The notes: generated by a model from the sequence alone, not told the origin. Numbered from the stretch's first letter, positions 19,769 through 29,233 are shown. The stretch is DNA of 64,000 bases from Nitrospiraceae bacterium (GCA_019637075.1 JAHBWI010000008.1:1-64000), one strand, 5' to 3'. Numbers and translations are program-made.

Positions 19769-22738
19769 CTAAACCTGAGTTCCCTTTTCCACCTTCTCTA
19801 ACTCCGCTGCCGCTTCCGCCACTTCCTGCAGGCGCTCACTACCTTCGTCCGCCGGCATGAACTGCTGGACGCGGGTGTTTCCGCTGTCCACCACGTACAC
19901 GCTGCCCCTGGAGTCGACCGCCAACCCGTAGGGGAAGTTGAACTGTCCTTCACCGACACCGAACCCGCCCCACTGAGTGATGAAGTTACCCTCGCGGTCG
20001 AATTTTTCTACGCGATGGTTGCCCGTATCGGACACATAGACATCGCCTTGGGCATCGATCGTCACACCCCACGGAGACCGCAACTGCCCTGCCTCTTGGG
20101 CCAACGGGCTGCTCGCGTGACCGGCTTCTGAACTGCCGCCCCACTTGGTAATGAGCTGGGGGAGGACGTTCGTGCTGGTGTCGAACTTCTGGATGCGGTG
20201 GTTGCCCATATCGACGACATACACCATCCCATCCGACTGATCGACGGCAATTCCGCGCGGGAAGTAGAACTGGCCGTCACCATTACCGAAGGTACCCCAC
20301 TGCATGATGAACTCGCCGGTCATGTCGAATTTCTGTACTCGGAAGTTCGCGCTATCGACAACATAGATATACCCGCGCACTCGGTCGATCGCGATGCCCC
20401 AAGGCGCGTTAAACTGACCTTCGCCGTTGCCGCGCGAACCGAACTTCATCAGATAGCCGCCCAACTTCCCGTCAAACTTCTGCACCCGATGATTGTTGGT
20501 ATCGACGACATACACATCCCCCTTGGCATCGCACGCGATACCGGTTGGGTTGTGGAAATTGGCGTTGGCCGAGCCAAAGTTTCCCCACAGGATGATGAAG
20601 TTGCCGGCACTGTCGAACTTCTGAATTCGGTTGTTGCCGTTGTCGACCACAAACAGGCTGCCCTGCTGATCGATAGCCATGCCGTACATCGGGGCCATGA
20701 ACTCGCCCCCATGCAGCAACGAAGCACCGCGGCCCGGTTTTCCCCACCTGGATACACAAAGATACCCGGAGGTGTTGACCAAGATAGTCGCGCTGGCCGG
20801 CGTCGAGATGTTGTTCCCAATGTCCTTGAACCAGACGAAGATTGTCTTTTGCCCGTCGCTCGGCGACAGAATGAACGGAATGGTCGCGCCGAACTTGATC
20901 GCCGGCGTGACATCGACCCATCCCGGCGTGCCGGACATCGGAGTCATCGGGTTTTCGGAAATGAAGTAGGCCCCGACACCCGTGTCCAAGTCATTCGCAG
21001 AGATGGTCACAACCACTTCAGGGGAATTGGTCATGAATGCGCCATGGTTGATGACGGCGTACGGGTTTTGCGGCGCAGTGATGTCGATGAGGACCGGCAT
21101 TGCCGTGACTTCCTCCGACACACCACTCTCGGTCTCATCCTCATAGACAGCCGTCAAAACATAGAAATAGGACTGGTCGTTCGTAAGCCCTGAGTGGTTG
21201 TAGGGACTCGACACGCCCTCAATCTTTGTCCCGCTATCGATCGTGATGTTCGGCTGCGTGTGGAAGTAGAGGTTGTAGGACACCGCGCCTGGAACGTCCA
21301 TCCAGCTCACGAAGGTTTCAGTGTCACCGGCCTTGATCGCGACATTACGCGGTGCCGGGTACTTGGTCGGCTCCTGGGCCTTGGTCTTGTCTTCCTTGCC
21401 GCGGTTCAGCTCTTCGTCCGTTGGTATGTACTTGATGACGCGGTGATTTCCGCTGTCGACCACATACACCGCCCCTTCCTTGTCCACCGCCACGCCGGAC
21501 GGAAAATTCAACTGCCCTTCCGTCTTACCGCGGTTTCCCCAAGCACACAGGAAGGTGCCGTTGCCGTCGAATTTTTGAATCCGATGATTGCCTTGATCGA
21601 CCACATACACGTTTCCAACCGCATCGCAGGCCACACCCCACGGTGACTTGAATTGGCCCGGTCCGCTGCCCTCGCGTCCCCACTTGGCCAGAAAGCTGCC
21701 GCGCTGATCGAACTTCTGGATCCGATTGTTCCCTTCATCGGCTACGAAGATATTGCCGACGAAATCGACCGCCACACCGCGCGGGAAAAAGAATGCGCCG
21801 TCGAAGCTGCCGTCTCGCCCCCACTTCAAGAGAGGGGACCCGTCGCCTTTGAATTTCTGAATGCGTGCGTTGTTCGTGTCGGTAACGTAGATGTTGCCCT
21901 CTTGGTCCGTCGTAACCCCCCACGGCGCATCAAACTTATTCATGTCGGCACCGCGCCAGGCAAACCCGAACTTGCCCCAAGCCTTCATCGGATTACCGTC
22001 CGCATCCAACCGCTGTACGCGGTTGTTCCCGGTATCTGCGATATAGACGTGGCCGTCGGCATTCGTCGTCAAGCCTCTTGGGTAATAAAACCCGCCCTCA
22101 TCCGTACGTGGTTCGCCGCCCCAGCGCCCGATGAACTTGCCGTCTTTGTCGAATTTCTGGATGGAGTGATTGTCGGTGTCCGCAATATAGATGTTGCCGT
22201 CCTTATCGATCGCAATGCCGGTCGGGGAGCTCATTTCCCCGTCGTCCACCCCTTCCTGGCCGAAGATATTGGCAATCAGGTAGGGAGCGGGGATCGCCAT
22301 GACTTCCTGCGACTCGAGGCTCTCGCCCTTTGAGGTTACGACTGTGACGACATAGTGGTAGCAGCTGCCGTTGGCCAGGTCATCGTGCACGAACGGGGAC
22401 TGTGCTCCCTCCAGGCACGTCGCCTTTTCTTTCTTCACGCCGATGACTGTTTTGAAGTCATCAGGCCCAGCAATGGGACGGGTGAGCTCAGAAAACTTGA
22501 TCTGCACCCCTTTCGTCGTCATGAAATACAGGTTGTAATACATGGCGTCCGGCACGGGGTCCCATGAAACAGTCACGCGCCCATTGCCCGCCTTGGCCGT
22601 CACTCCGGTTGGCGCTGGAGGAAGTTCCTCCTCCTCGGCAACGGAGTCTCCGGCGCCCCACTCACTCTGGCCGCTGTCAGCCGTGAGAAGATGCCGGTCG
22701 AACCGAAAGAATTCGTCGAAGAGCCAGGCCTTGATCAT
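19769..22738 (-). CDS. NHL-repeat double beta-propeller protein with fibronectin-III-like domains
   Basis: 989 residues. N-terminal FN3-like domain (about 40-150, PTGVTAKAGNGRVTVSWD), six NHL repeats (about 155-440, each with P-x-G-I/V-A-x-D ... V/I-Y-V-x-D-x-x-N-H-R-I-Q-K-F), a second FN3-like domain (about 455-555), an Ig-like linker (555-660, ITAPQNPYAVINHG), then six more NHL repeats (about 670-970). Each set of six fits one closed propeller. There is no signal peptide or membrane segment, although such proteins are often extracellular. Function unknown; likely a protein- or polymer-binding scaffold. It is upstream of guaB on the same strand with a 120-base gap. Confidence 0.85.
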   Translation of the reverse strand: MIKAWLFDEFFRFDRHLLTADSGQSEWGAGDSVAEEEELPPAPTGVTAKAGNGRVTVSWDPVPDAMYYNLYFMTTKGVQIKFSELTRPIAGPDDFKTVIGVKKEKATCLEGAQSPFVHDDLANGSCYHYVVTVVTSKGESLESQEVMAIPAPYLIANIFGQEGVDDGEMSSPTGIAIDKDGNIYIADTDNHSIQKFDKDGKFIGRWGGEPRTDEGGFYYPRGLTTNADGHVYIADTGNNRVQRLDADGNPMKAWGKFGFAWRGADMNKFDAPWGVTTDQEGNIYVTDTNNARIQKFKGDGSPLLKWGRDGSFDGAFFFPRGVAVDFVGNIFVADEGNNRIQKFDQRGSFLAKWGREGSGPGQFKSPWGVACDAVGNVYVVDQGNHRIQKFDGNGTFLCAWGNRGKTEGQLNFPSGVAVDKEGAVYVVDSGNHRVIKYIPTDEELNRGKEDKTKAQEPTKYPAPRNVAIKAGDTETFVSWMDVPGAVSYNLYFHTQPNITIDSGTKIEGVSSPYNHSGLTNDQSYFYVLTAVYEDETESGVSEEVTAMPVLIDITAPQNPYAVINHGAFMTNSPEVVVTISANDLDTGVGAYFISENPMTPMSGTPGWVDVTPAIKFGATIPFILSPSDGQKTIFVWFKDIGNNISTPASATILVNTSGYLCVSRWGKPGRGASLLHGGEFMAPMYGMAIDQQGSLFVVDNGNNRIQKFDSAGNFIILWGNFGSANANFHNPTGIACDAKGDVYVVDTNNHRVQKFDGKLGGYLMKFGSRGNGEGQFNAPWGIAIDRVRGYIYVVDSANFRVQKFDMTGEFIMQWGTFGNGDGQFYFPRGIAVDQSDGMVYVVDMGNHRIQKFDTSTNVLPQLITKWGGSSEAGHASSPLAQEAGQLRSPWGVTIDAQGDVYVSDTGNHRVEKFDREGNFITQWGGFGVGEGQFNFPYGLAVDSRGSVYVVDSGNTRVQQFMPADEGSERLQEVAEAAAELEKVEKGTQV

Positions 22739-23044
22739 GGTGTTCCTCGTGATACGAAATTGGTGAAGATTAGCGGATGTTTCAATAACTTAGATCGGGC
22801 AGTCTAACAAAGCGAAAAGAAGGGAGTCAAGGTAATGGACAGCGGCCTTGGGACCTGCGGCTCAGCAGAAGCGATCCGCTGCAACGCCTTGCTGGACATG
22901 GCGTTCCAATTGATTCCTGGTAGGTGGCGTCCCCCCCAAAGCCGGATGGATACATGTCCAGCATCTGACTTAGCCTCAGCTTTCTCGACAACTGAGGCCG
23001 ACTCGTCGTTCGCGTTCTGTAGCAGACTTAATCGGAGGTGTACC

Positions 23045-23614
23045 ATGTGGTCGACGAAAATCATTCTAGCGTCCATCGCCACGGGTTTCCTGCTCGCACC
23101 CTATGTTCAAGCAGCCGAGTCATCTGAGGTTGAAATGTGGGAATGCTCGGGGCCGGACGGGACCACGCTCTATACGAATAAGGAGCGTCCCGGTTGCCAA
23201 CCGAAATCCCTCAAGGCCCTTTCAATCGTTCCCTCTCCGCCGGATTTCCCGCTCATCCCCCTGGTCAGCGGACATCCAACCCCGCAGCTCCCCCGCCCCG
23301 ACTGGTATTCCTACGACACTCCAATCGGAGCCCTTCGCAACATGCGGCAAGTCCCCGATTGGAGTCGTGATTGGTACGCCAGCAATGCTCAGGGAGGGCC
23401 GGTTCAGGTTGAGGTCTGCAGCATGTATATGGAGTGGTTGAACCTGAATCAGAAGACGCGCGGGGGGATGTTCTACGGAACTGATCCGTCGTATGGAGGC
23501 GATCCGTCGACCAGGCACTCGCGGACACCCGGCAACTCCTTCGCAGACAACGCCCGCTACCAGGCCCTGAACCACATTTTCGGAGCAGGTTTCGTCCCCA
23601 TCGGTTGCCAGTAG
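23045..23614 (+). CDS. exported hypothetical protein with DUF4124-like start
   Basis: 189 residues from the ATG at 23045, preceded by CGGAGGTG. Signal peptide to about residue 23 (YVQAAES). The first mature segment (MWECSGPDGTTLYTNKERPGC) has the cysteine-flanked look of DUF4124 domains. The remainder is rich in Pro, Trp and Tyr, with two more cysteines. Unknown role. The 306-base region 5' of it (22739-23044) shows no other gene. Confidence 0.65.
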   Translation: MWSTKIILASIATGFLLAPYVQAAESSEVEMWECSGPDGTTLYTNKERPGCQPKSLKALSIVPSPPDFPLIPLVSGHPTPQLPRPDWYSYDTPIGALRNMRQVPDWSRDWYASNAQGGPVQVEVCSMYMEWLNLNQKTRGGMFYGTDPSYGGDPSTRHSRTPGNSFADNARYQALNHIFGAGFVPIGCQ

Positions 23615-23636
23615 GCTAAACGATCACGTGATTGCT

Positions 23637-23669
23637 CCGGAAGGCATCAGCATCGAGGATGCCTTCCGG
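23637..23669. terminator. perfect 12-bp hairpin between convergent genes
   Basis: CCGGAAGGCATC (23637-23648), a 9-base loop, and GATGCCTTCCGG (23658-23669) pair perfectly. It lies between the 3' ends of the exported protein (plus) and scpB (minus). There is no long T-tract on either side, so it could be a bidirectional transcript-end stabiliser rather than a strong intrinsic terminator. Confidence 0.55.
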
Positions 23670-23748
23670 AAATTCCTTAGCCCTATGGAAGGAAAGAACG
23701 CACCCGCGGCTGGCGAACAACCGGTAGAATCGTGTGCAATCGGATTGA

Positions 23749-24726
23749 TTAAGCTTCTTCCGCTACCTCGGCAACGACCAAATCGGATTCTTCGCTGACA
23801 ACCGAATCCTCGACAGCTTGCTCCATCGGTTCAGTATCGGCCCCGGCGGCTTCTTCCGATTCAGCCTCCGATGTCGCAGCCGCTTCCATCTGCAGCTCAG
23901 AATCCGTGGACTCGGACATCGGCACATCAATTTCCACGGTCTCCTGCGATGTCCCTTCTACTGCCACCGTCTCTTCTATCGGCAGCATAGCCTGCTCGGA
24001 CTCGCCGAGCTCCTTGAATTCACGCAGCGGCGGAAGTTGCGACAGGTCTCGAAGGCCGAAATGCTCCAGAAAGAATTTCGTCGTGCCGTACATGATCGGA
24101 CGGCCCGGCTCCTCTTTGCGGCCCACGATTCGGACAAGCTTTCGCTCTAAGAGCGTCCGCAACACGCCTGATGTTTCGACTCCGCGGATCTGCTCGATTT
24201 CTCCGCGAACGATCGGCTGCTTGTAGGCGATGATCGCGAGAGACTCCAAGGCAGACCGTGACAACTTGGCCGGCACCTTCGCCTTGTCCATACGCTTGAG
24301 CCAGAGAGCGAACTCCGCCTTCGTGACTATCTTGTAGCCGCCGGCAATCTCGACGAGTTGCAGGCCTCGCCCTTCCTGCTCATAGTCATACCGCAGGGCA
24401 GCCAGGGCCTGCTCGACATCCTGTTTGCCAGCCCCACCGAGCAACGACACAAGCCGGGGAAAGGGAATGGGGTCGTTCGCCACAAACAACATCGCTTCGA
24501 GAATCCCCTTGAGCGTGCGTACATCCGGCACGGCCGATTCGATAGCCACCGATGCGGCTTGGTCTTCTGCGAGGGGCGTGCCGTTCATCGCGGACTCGGC
24601 AGGCGAAGCGTCACCCGTGAGATCGGACATCTCGGTTTCGGCCACGGGCTGCGGCTGCGGGGAGTCATCAGTCTGCGGCTGCACACCGATTGCCTCCTCG
24701 ATCACCCGCGCGATGCTCGAACTCAT
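23749..24726 (-). CDS. scpB: segregation and condensation protein B
   Basis: 325 residues from the ATG at 24726, which overlaps the scpA stop by 4 bases. The winged-helix ScpB core is at about 70-235 (LKGILEAMLFVANDPIPF, ESLAIIAYKQPIVRGEIEQIRGV, GTTKFFLEHFGL). The N-terminal 65 and the last 85 residues are acidic, low-complexity extensions, making it longer than typical ScpB (about 180-200). With ScpA it forms the kleisin subcomplex of SMC. Confidence 0.93.
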   Translation of the reverse strand: MSSSIARVIEEAIGVQPQTDDSPQPQPVAETEMSDLTGDASPAESAMNGTPLAEDQAASVAIESAVPDVRTLKGILEAMLFVANDPIPFPRLVSLLGGAGKQDVEQALAALRYDYEQEGRGLQLVEIAGGYKIVTKAEFALWLKRMDKAKVPAKLSRSALESLAIIAYKQPIVRGEIEQIRGVETSGVLRTLLERKLVRIVGRKEEPGRPIMYGTTKFFLEHFGLRDLSQLPPLREFKELGESEQAMLPIEETVAVEGTSQETVEIDVPMSESTDSELQMEAAATSEAESEEAAGADTEPMEQAVEDSVVSEESDLVVAEVAEEA

Positions 24727-25502
24727 ACATCCCTCCATTCGGAATCTTCGGCCGGATCTCCCTCGGTCACCTCGGAAAACGCGCGTGACACAAGAATCGC
24801 ACCAAACGTCTCGCCTTGAAACACTCGTACGACTCGAATCCGGATCAATTCTAACAATGCCAAGAACGTTACGATGACGACGATGCGGTGACTCGACGTT
24901 TCGAACAAGGCCGTGAAAGCGATGGAGTCATGTGTCTCCAGCGTCTCAATAATCGAGTTCATCCGGTCACGCACGGTCAGGTTGTCCGGGATGATCTCTA
25001 CGAGCTTCTTGCCTGGATGTCTGGCAAGAACCCCCTGCAACGCATCCACGAGATCGAACAGCGACACGTCGTCGAGCAGGGACTCATCGTGCCGAACAGT
25101 CGGCTCCGGTCCCGACTCCCGCGCAAACACATCGCGCCAAAGCCGCTCTTTATAGTCGAGTTGGGAAGCTGCTTCCTTGAACTGCTTGTATTCGAGCAGG
25201 CGCCGAACCAATTCCTCCCGTGGGTCGGGGCCGTCTTCTTCGTCGCCTTCAGTTTCCTCGACTGGTAGCAACATTCTCGACTTGATGTGCAGCAACGTCG
25301 CGGCCATAACGAGAAACTCTCCGGCAACGGCCAGATTCAGTTCCTTCATCACCGACAGATAATCCAGATACTGCTGAGCGATCAGCGCGACCGGAATATC
25401 GTAGATGTTGATTTCGTTTTTCTTGATGAGGTGGAGGAGAAGATCGAGCGGCCCCTCGAACTTCTCGATCTTGACCTGGTAGGGAAGTTCTGTTTGGTCC
25501 AT
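24723..25502 (-). CDS. scpA: segregation and condensation protein A (kleisin)
   Basis: 259 residues. The start (QVKIEKFEGPLDLLLHLIKKNEINIYDIP) is diagnostic of ScpA; the C-terminal winged helix includes TFLALLELIRIRVVRVFQ. It bridges SMC heads and binds ScpB. The smc gene is not in the window. Translationally coupled to scpB. Confidence 0.95.
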   Translation of the reverse strand: MDQTELPYQVKIEKFEGPLDLLLHLIKKNEINIYDIPVALIAQQYLDYLSVMKELNLAVAGEFLVMAATLLHIKSRMLLPVEETEGDEEDGPDPREELVRRLLEYKQFKEAASQLDYKERLWRDVFARESGPEPTVRHDESLLDDVSLFDLVDALQGVLARHPGKKLVEIIPDNLTVRDRMNSIIETLETHDSIAFTALFETSSHRIVVIVTFLALLELIRIRVVRVFQGETFGAILVSRAFSEVTEGDPAEDSEWRDV

Positions 25503-25577
25503 CAGGTATCAGACAAGCCCTGATAAATTTTGGATCTTATACCAGCTTATGGGGGTACGAGCAAGACCAAAACTATA

Positions 25578-25595
25578 TGTAGGGGTCTCCCTACA
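25578..25595 (-). terminator. putative terminator after pentapeptide-repeat gene
   Basis: TGTAGGG and CCCTACA form a 7-bp stem with a 4-base loop. On the minus strand it lies 3 bases past the stop of the pentapeptide-repeat gene and is followed by TATAGTTTTGG, a short T-rich tail. Weak but well placed. Confidence 0.4.
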
Positions 25596-25597
25596 GG

Positions 25598-26704
25598 CTA
25601 TTTGGCCCTCATCCCGTAAAACAGGAGCACCAAACCGATCAACACCAACCCTGCCGTAACGGCCTGAGACCAAGGCCCCGAATCCTGGCTCCCGGGACGA
25701 GCCTGGGTGATGCGCTTGGCGCGAGCCAACAAGGGCGGCTGGGCAAACGTTGCACGCACCAGGTCATCGTCACTCTTAAATTCGCTGTCGGAGAAATCCG
25801 CTATCCCTCCAAACCGGGCTGAGGCAAAGACCGGCGGCCGATCAAACTGGGCAAACAGAAAAAAGGCCTCACGCTCGAACCGTGCGTCAGAAAAGTCGCA
25901 TTTCGCCATACACCGCGCCCCGGAAAACCCGGTCCCCAGGTGAAAGCGGACCCCGGTAAAATTGGCTGGCTGCTGAAAAACGACTTCCAAGAGTTCGGAC
26001 AAACCCGAAAAATCGGCGGCCTTGAACACCGCCGGCCCCCCAAATTGCGAGCGATGGAATCGAGCATGAGGCCCAAAGCGCGTGTCCGCATACATGGCTC
26101 CTTGCGTGAACCGACTTTGTACGAAGTAGCTTTCCGCATCGAATGTAGCCTTCGAGAGGTCCACCATGCCCAGATACACCGTCCGTGACAGATCCAGTTG
26201 ACCCCCGAAGCGAGTCTCCGTGAGTATGACGGGGCCGGTGATGACCAAATATCCTCCCTTGAGACGGTTCATGAGCCGACCATCCACCCGAGAACGGGTC
26301 AGGACAAAAGGCCCCTGGATGACGTGGAGATCTTCTGCTTTCACCGGTTCCAAGGCCTGGCGGTCCTGGGCGGTGATGGAGGTAAGCGCCTCGAGTTTGG
26401 TCACAGGCAGTTCGTCAAAAAACACATCCCCCTTTACCACGACTCCGGAGAGATCCACCCCCTTGCCCTTCAACAGGGCCGCCATCAACTCACCAGCCGG
26501 AATGGCCCTGGCTTCCCGCTCCGCTTCGCTACAGCTACGGCTCAGATGAATCGTCAGAACGGGGCCGCTGGGATCGCTCGACCGTTCGACCGTACAGTCG
26601 GCCCACACGGCAGCAACCGGACAACCCCACAACCCGATCGCAGCGAGTAACCGAACGACCAAAGGCCAGAACCAAGCCGGAGCATGGGCACTCATCAATT
26701 GCAT
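25598..26704 (-). CDS. exported pentapeptide-repeat-type protein with C-terminal anchor
   Basis: 368 residues. Signal peptide (ends near VWADC), then a region with Cys-containing strands, then about 180 residues of degenerate A(D/N)LXX/F-type repeats (DLSKATF, DTRFGPHARFHRSQFGG, ADFSGL, CDFSDARFEREAFF) expected to form a right-handed quadrilateral helix. One membrane helix near the C-terminus (VTAGLVLIGLVLLFYGM) is followed by a short Arg/Lys end. The topology suggests a periplasmic rod tethered to the inner membrane. No specific role can be assigned. Confidence 0.75.
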   Translation of the reverse strand: MQLMSAHAPAWFWPLVVRLLAAIGLWGCPVAAVWADCTVERSSDPSGPVLTIHLSRSCSEAEREARAIPAGELMAALLKGKGVDLSGVVVKGDVFFDELPVTKLEALTSITAQDRQALEPVKAEDLHVIQGPFVLTRSRVDGRLMNRLKGGYLVITGPVILTETRFGGQLDLSRTVYLGMVDLSKATFDAESYFVQSRFTQGAMYADTRFGPHARFHRSQFGGPAVFKAADFSGLSELLEVVFQQPANFTGVRFHLGTGFSGARCMAKCDFSDARFEREAFFLFAQFDRPPVFASARFGGIADFSDSEFKSDDDLVRATFAQPPLLARAKRITQARPGSQDSGPWSQAVTAGLVLIGLVLLFYGMRAK

Positions 26705-26797
26705 GGGACCTTATATAAGGAGCCCTCCCCGTCCGAAGCAAGCCGTTGGATCAATCCGACTTTACAGGCCGGCAGGCTTTGATAGACTTTTCCCTGA

Positions 26798-27469
26798 ATG
26801 AACACCGCGTTGACCAGACATCTCGCTTGGCGCCTGTTGCTCACGGGCTACCTCACCCTGACGCTGCTCGCCATCTCCACCGTCAGTGCAACGGCAGAGT
26901 CGGTCGTGGAAGTTCCGATCTTGGCTGCGATCAAGAACAATGATCGCGGCGTCTTTGAATTGCTGTTGTTACGATGGGATCGTCAGACTTCGCCCTCGCC
27001 GATTGAACTGAGGTGGCAGGGCGGCAATGTCCGGCCAGGGATGTCAAATGTCTCCTCAATGGCGCAAGCGTTCAGGTACGCGGTTGAACACCATACCCGG
27101 GAACCTTTGACCGGCACCGTCCACACGATCGGAATCGCATACGCAGCCACCAACAGCGACGGTCCCAGCGCTGGTGCTGTAATGGCAGTGGGATTCTCGG
27201 CCCTGCTGAACGGGGATCAGATCCAGCGTGGGATCGCACTGACCGGCACGATCAGCCAGAACGGAACAATCGGCCCAGTAGGCAGCATACCGGACAAAGT
27301 TCGCGCAGCCGCCCGCGAAGGTTACAGAACCGTACTGATCCCAGAGGGACAATACTCCGATCCACGCTGGGATTTGACCAGGCTGGGCTGGGAACTGAAC
27401 GTCGAAATCAAGGAAGTGGGAACGATTGACCAGGCTTACCAACTCATGACCGGGCGCACGCTCCACTAA
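26798..27469 (+). CDS. exported stand-alone Lon-type (S16) Ser/Lys peptidase domain
   Basis: 223 residues. After an N-terminal signal or anchor (about 8-34, ending SATAE) the protein consists of a Lon proteolytic fold only. Ser124 in GPSAGAVMAVG and Lys167 in GSIPDKVRAA are 43 residues apart, exactly the spacing of the Ser679/Lys722 dyad in E. coli Lon, and TGTISQNGTIGPVG is the conserved strand between. There is no AAA+ ATPase or LAN domain, so it would act without ATP-driven unfolding outside the cytoplasm. It is divergent from the pentapeptide-repeat gene. Confidence 0.85.
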   Translation: MNTALTRHLAWRLLLTGYLTLTLLAISTVSATAESVVEVPILAAIKNNDRGVFELLLLRWDRQTSPSPIELRWQGGNVRPGMSNVSSMAQAFRYAVEHHTREPLTGTVHTIGIAYAATNSDGPSAGAVMAVGFSALLNGDQIQRGIALTGTISQNGTIGPVGSIPDKVRAAAREGYRTVLIPEGQYSDPRWDLTRLGWELNVEIKEVGTIDQAYQLMTGRTLH

Positions 27470-27482
27470 TCTCCGGCCACCG

Positions 27483-27953
27483 TCAGCTCACAGGTTGGTC
27501 CTGCACCGCAGGGCCAAGGCCTTCCACAATCGCGCGGTACTCCTCTTCGGTCAGCCGGTGCATACCAAGACTCAACCGACGGGCAAACTCCGCCTGCTCC
27601 GGAACACTCAAAACTTGTTGCAATAGCGCTTGGCACTCAGGTGCCGATGAGGCCCACCGGCGAACCGGCTTGACCTGTACGAACCCATAACGCGCCTCCG
27701 CCCGGAATTCATCCTTGAGCAAATCATCCAATGCAGTGAATGGCTGCACGGCCGAGACGATAGCAAATTCGGCGCAGATCCCCCCCTTGAGAACATAAAC
27801 CAAGCCGTGAGACTGAGGCGTGAGGAATTTTTGCAGGTTATTTCGGATCAGATCGGTCCGCAATCCCCAGAGGCATGCCCCCATTTGAAGGTCTGCACTT
27901 TCTTGGGAGGTGCGTTCGCGCAGGGCTCCGGCGACAAAAAGAAAATGGCTCAT
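27483..27953 (-). CDS. hypothetical protein
   Basis: 156 residues when started at the ATG at 27953 (MSHFLFVAGAL...); the frame is open to 28058 but neither start has an obvious ribosome-binding site. The sequence begins with strands and a short helix, then a segment HGLVYVLKGGICAEFAIVSAVQPF, loosely reminiscent of EVE/PUA-like folds. I cannot assign a family. It is convergent with the Lon-like gene (14-base gap). Confidence 0.5.
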   Translation of the reverse strand: MSHFLFVAGALRERTSQESADLQMGACLWGLRTDLIRNNLQKFLTPQSHGLVYVLKGGICAEFAIVSAVQPFTALDDLLKDEFRAEARYGFVQVKPVRRWASSAPECQALLQQVLSVPEQAEFARRLSLGMHRLTEEEYRAIVEGLGPAVQDQPVS

Positions 27954-28122
27954 AGGATGGTGGCATCGCACCACGACGGGGCCAGCCCCCCAACTGCCAC
28001 CGCTGTGCCTTGGCACTGCAGCTTCGAAAGCCGTGGGGACAGCCCTCATCGGGGACAATAAAAGTCAGTGTATTAGGGTATGGGAAGCAGTCGCACGAAA
28101 GGTATCGTGAAACGGCCGACGC

Positions 28123-28596
28123 TCAGTTATTCCGATAGTCGTCCGCGTCATCGAGCAGATCTTCGGACTTCTCGAGGTAGTCGACATCATCGTCTTCGTC
28201 GTCCAACCCGAGTTCTTCTTCCATATCCTCTTCCATATCTTCCGGCATCTCGTCGAGTTCTTCGTCCGACATCTCCTCTTCGTCGTCCAAATCGACTTGA
28301 TCCGGTTCGATGTCGTCCCGCACCGGCTTCGCAATGACCTTTTCCGGCTTCGGCGGTTTGGGTTCCGGCACAACGGCAGCGGCCTTCGCAACTTTCTTCG
28401 GTTTCTCGGGAACAGCCTTGGGCGCAGGAGCGGGCTTGGAAGCCTTGGCGGCTTTTGGTTTGGCAACCGACTGTTTCTTCGCCGGTTTCGCTGCAGCTTT
28501 CTTTGCGACCTTCTTGACCGGCTTCTTGGCTGCAGCCGCTTTAGGCCGCTTGGCTTTTGCGGGAGCCACTTTCTTCTTCGCGCTCTTCTTCGCCAT
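28123..28596 (-). CDS. histone-H1-like Lys/Ala/Pro-rich protein with acidic tail
   Basis: 157 residues from the ATG at 28596, preceded by AGAGGAGGAAG. The first 95 residues are Lys/Ala/Pro repeats (KKPVKKVAKKAAAKPAKK) as in bacterial H1-like nucleoid proteins. The last 50 are almost all Asp/Glu (EEEMSDEELDEMPEDMEED). The protein is thus strongly bipolar and intrinsically disordered. DNA or RNA binding by the basic half, regulated by the acidic half, is plausible but inferred. Confidence 0.72.
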   Translation of the reverse strand: MAKKSAKKKVAPAKAKRPKAAAAKKPVKKVAKKAAAKPAKKQSVAKPKAAKASKPAPAPKAVPEKPKKVAKAAAVVPEPKPPKPEKVIAKPVRDDIEPDQVDLDDEEEMSDEELDEMPEDMEEDMEEELGLDDEDDDVDYLEKSEDLLDDADDYRNN

Positions 28597-28849
28597 TCGA
28601 CTTCCTCCTCTGAAGTTCTCAGGCCAGCCTTGGGGGCTTCGGCGGCCACCATCTAGCATGAACCGCCGTACTCTTGCAACCACCTGGGAATTCATCACTT
28701 ATTGTCGCGTTCTGCGACGACATACCGATGGGCTGCAAGGACCGGTTTGCCGCTCTGGATGTCCGAAGAAAACGAAAAACTGTGAATCCCTACAAAGCAG
28801 GCCAGGCCCTTTGTATAATACACACAGACAACGAAAGGACATTCTTCCC

Positions 28850-29233
28850 ATGCTCACGCGGTTTGTTCGGACTCTGGTTCCCTCGCTGGCTCTCGCCGGC
28901 TTCGTGGCGTTTCCCACCTCGGCCGCGGCGCCGGTGGCGTCCGTGTTAATGGATAGCGGCTCACCCTATTACGTGCCGGCTTCGGTTACAGTGACCGCCG
29001 GTGCGGCCATTCGCTGGGACAATCCTACGCCTACTCACCACACCGTGACTCACGATGGTTGCTTCCAGGAAGACACCCGTTGCGCGTTCGACTCCGGTGC
29101 GGTTGATCCTGATGGAAGCTACACGATTCCTAGCCTCCCCCCTGGACGTTACCCGTATCAGTGCCGGATCCATCCGATCATGCGTGGCCTGATCATCGTC
29201 ACGGAATCCGCCCTTATGCCGTCTCAGACATAA
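28850..29233 (+). CDS. exported type I copper protein (cupredoxin)
   Basis: 127 residues from the ATG at 28850 (GAAAGG upstream). Signal peptide ends near TSAAA. The fold has the plastocyanin-like ligand set: His in PTHHTVTHDG, then Cys, His and Met in YQCRIHPIMRG (C-x2-H-x2-M). It should carry one electron in the periplasm. Small cupredoxins are numerous in nitrite oxidisers, but no redox partner gene is adjacent here. Confidence 0.85.
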   Translation: MLTRFVRTLVPSLALAGFVAFPTSAAAPVASVLMDSGSPYYVPASVTVTAGAAIRWDNPTPTHHTVTHDGCFQEDTRCAFDSGAVDPDGSYTIPSLPPGRYPYQCRIHPIMRGLIIVTESALMPSQT

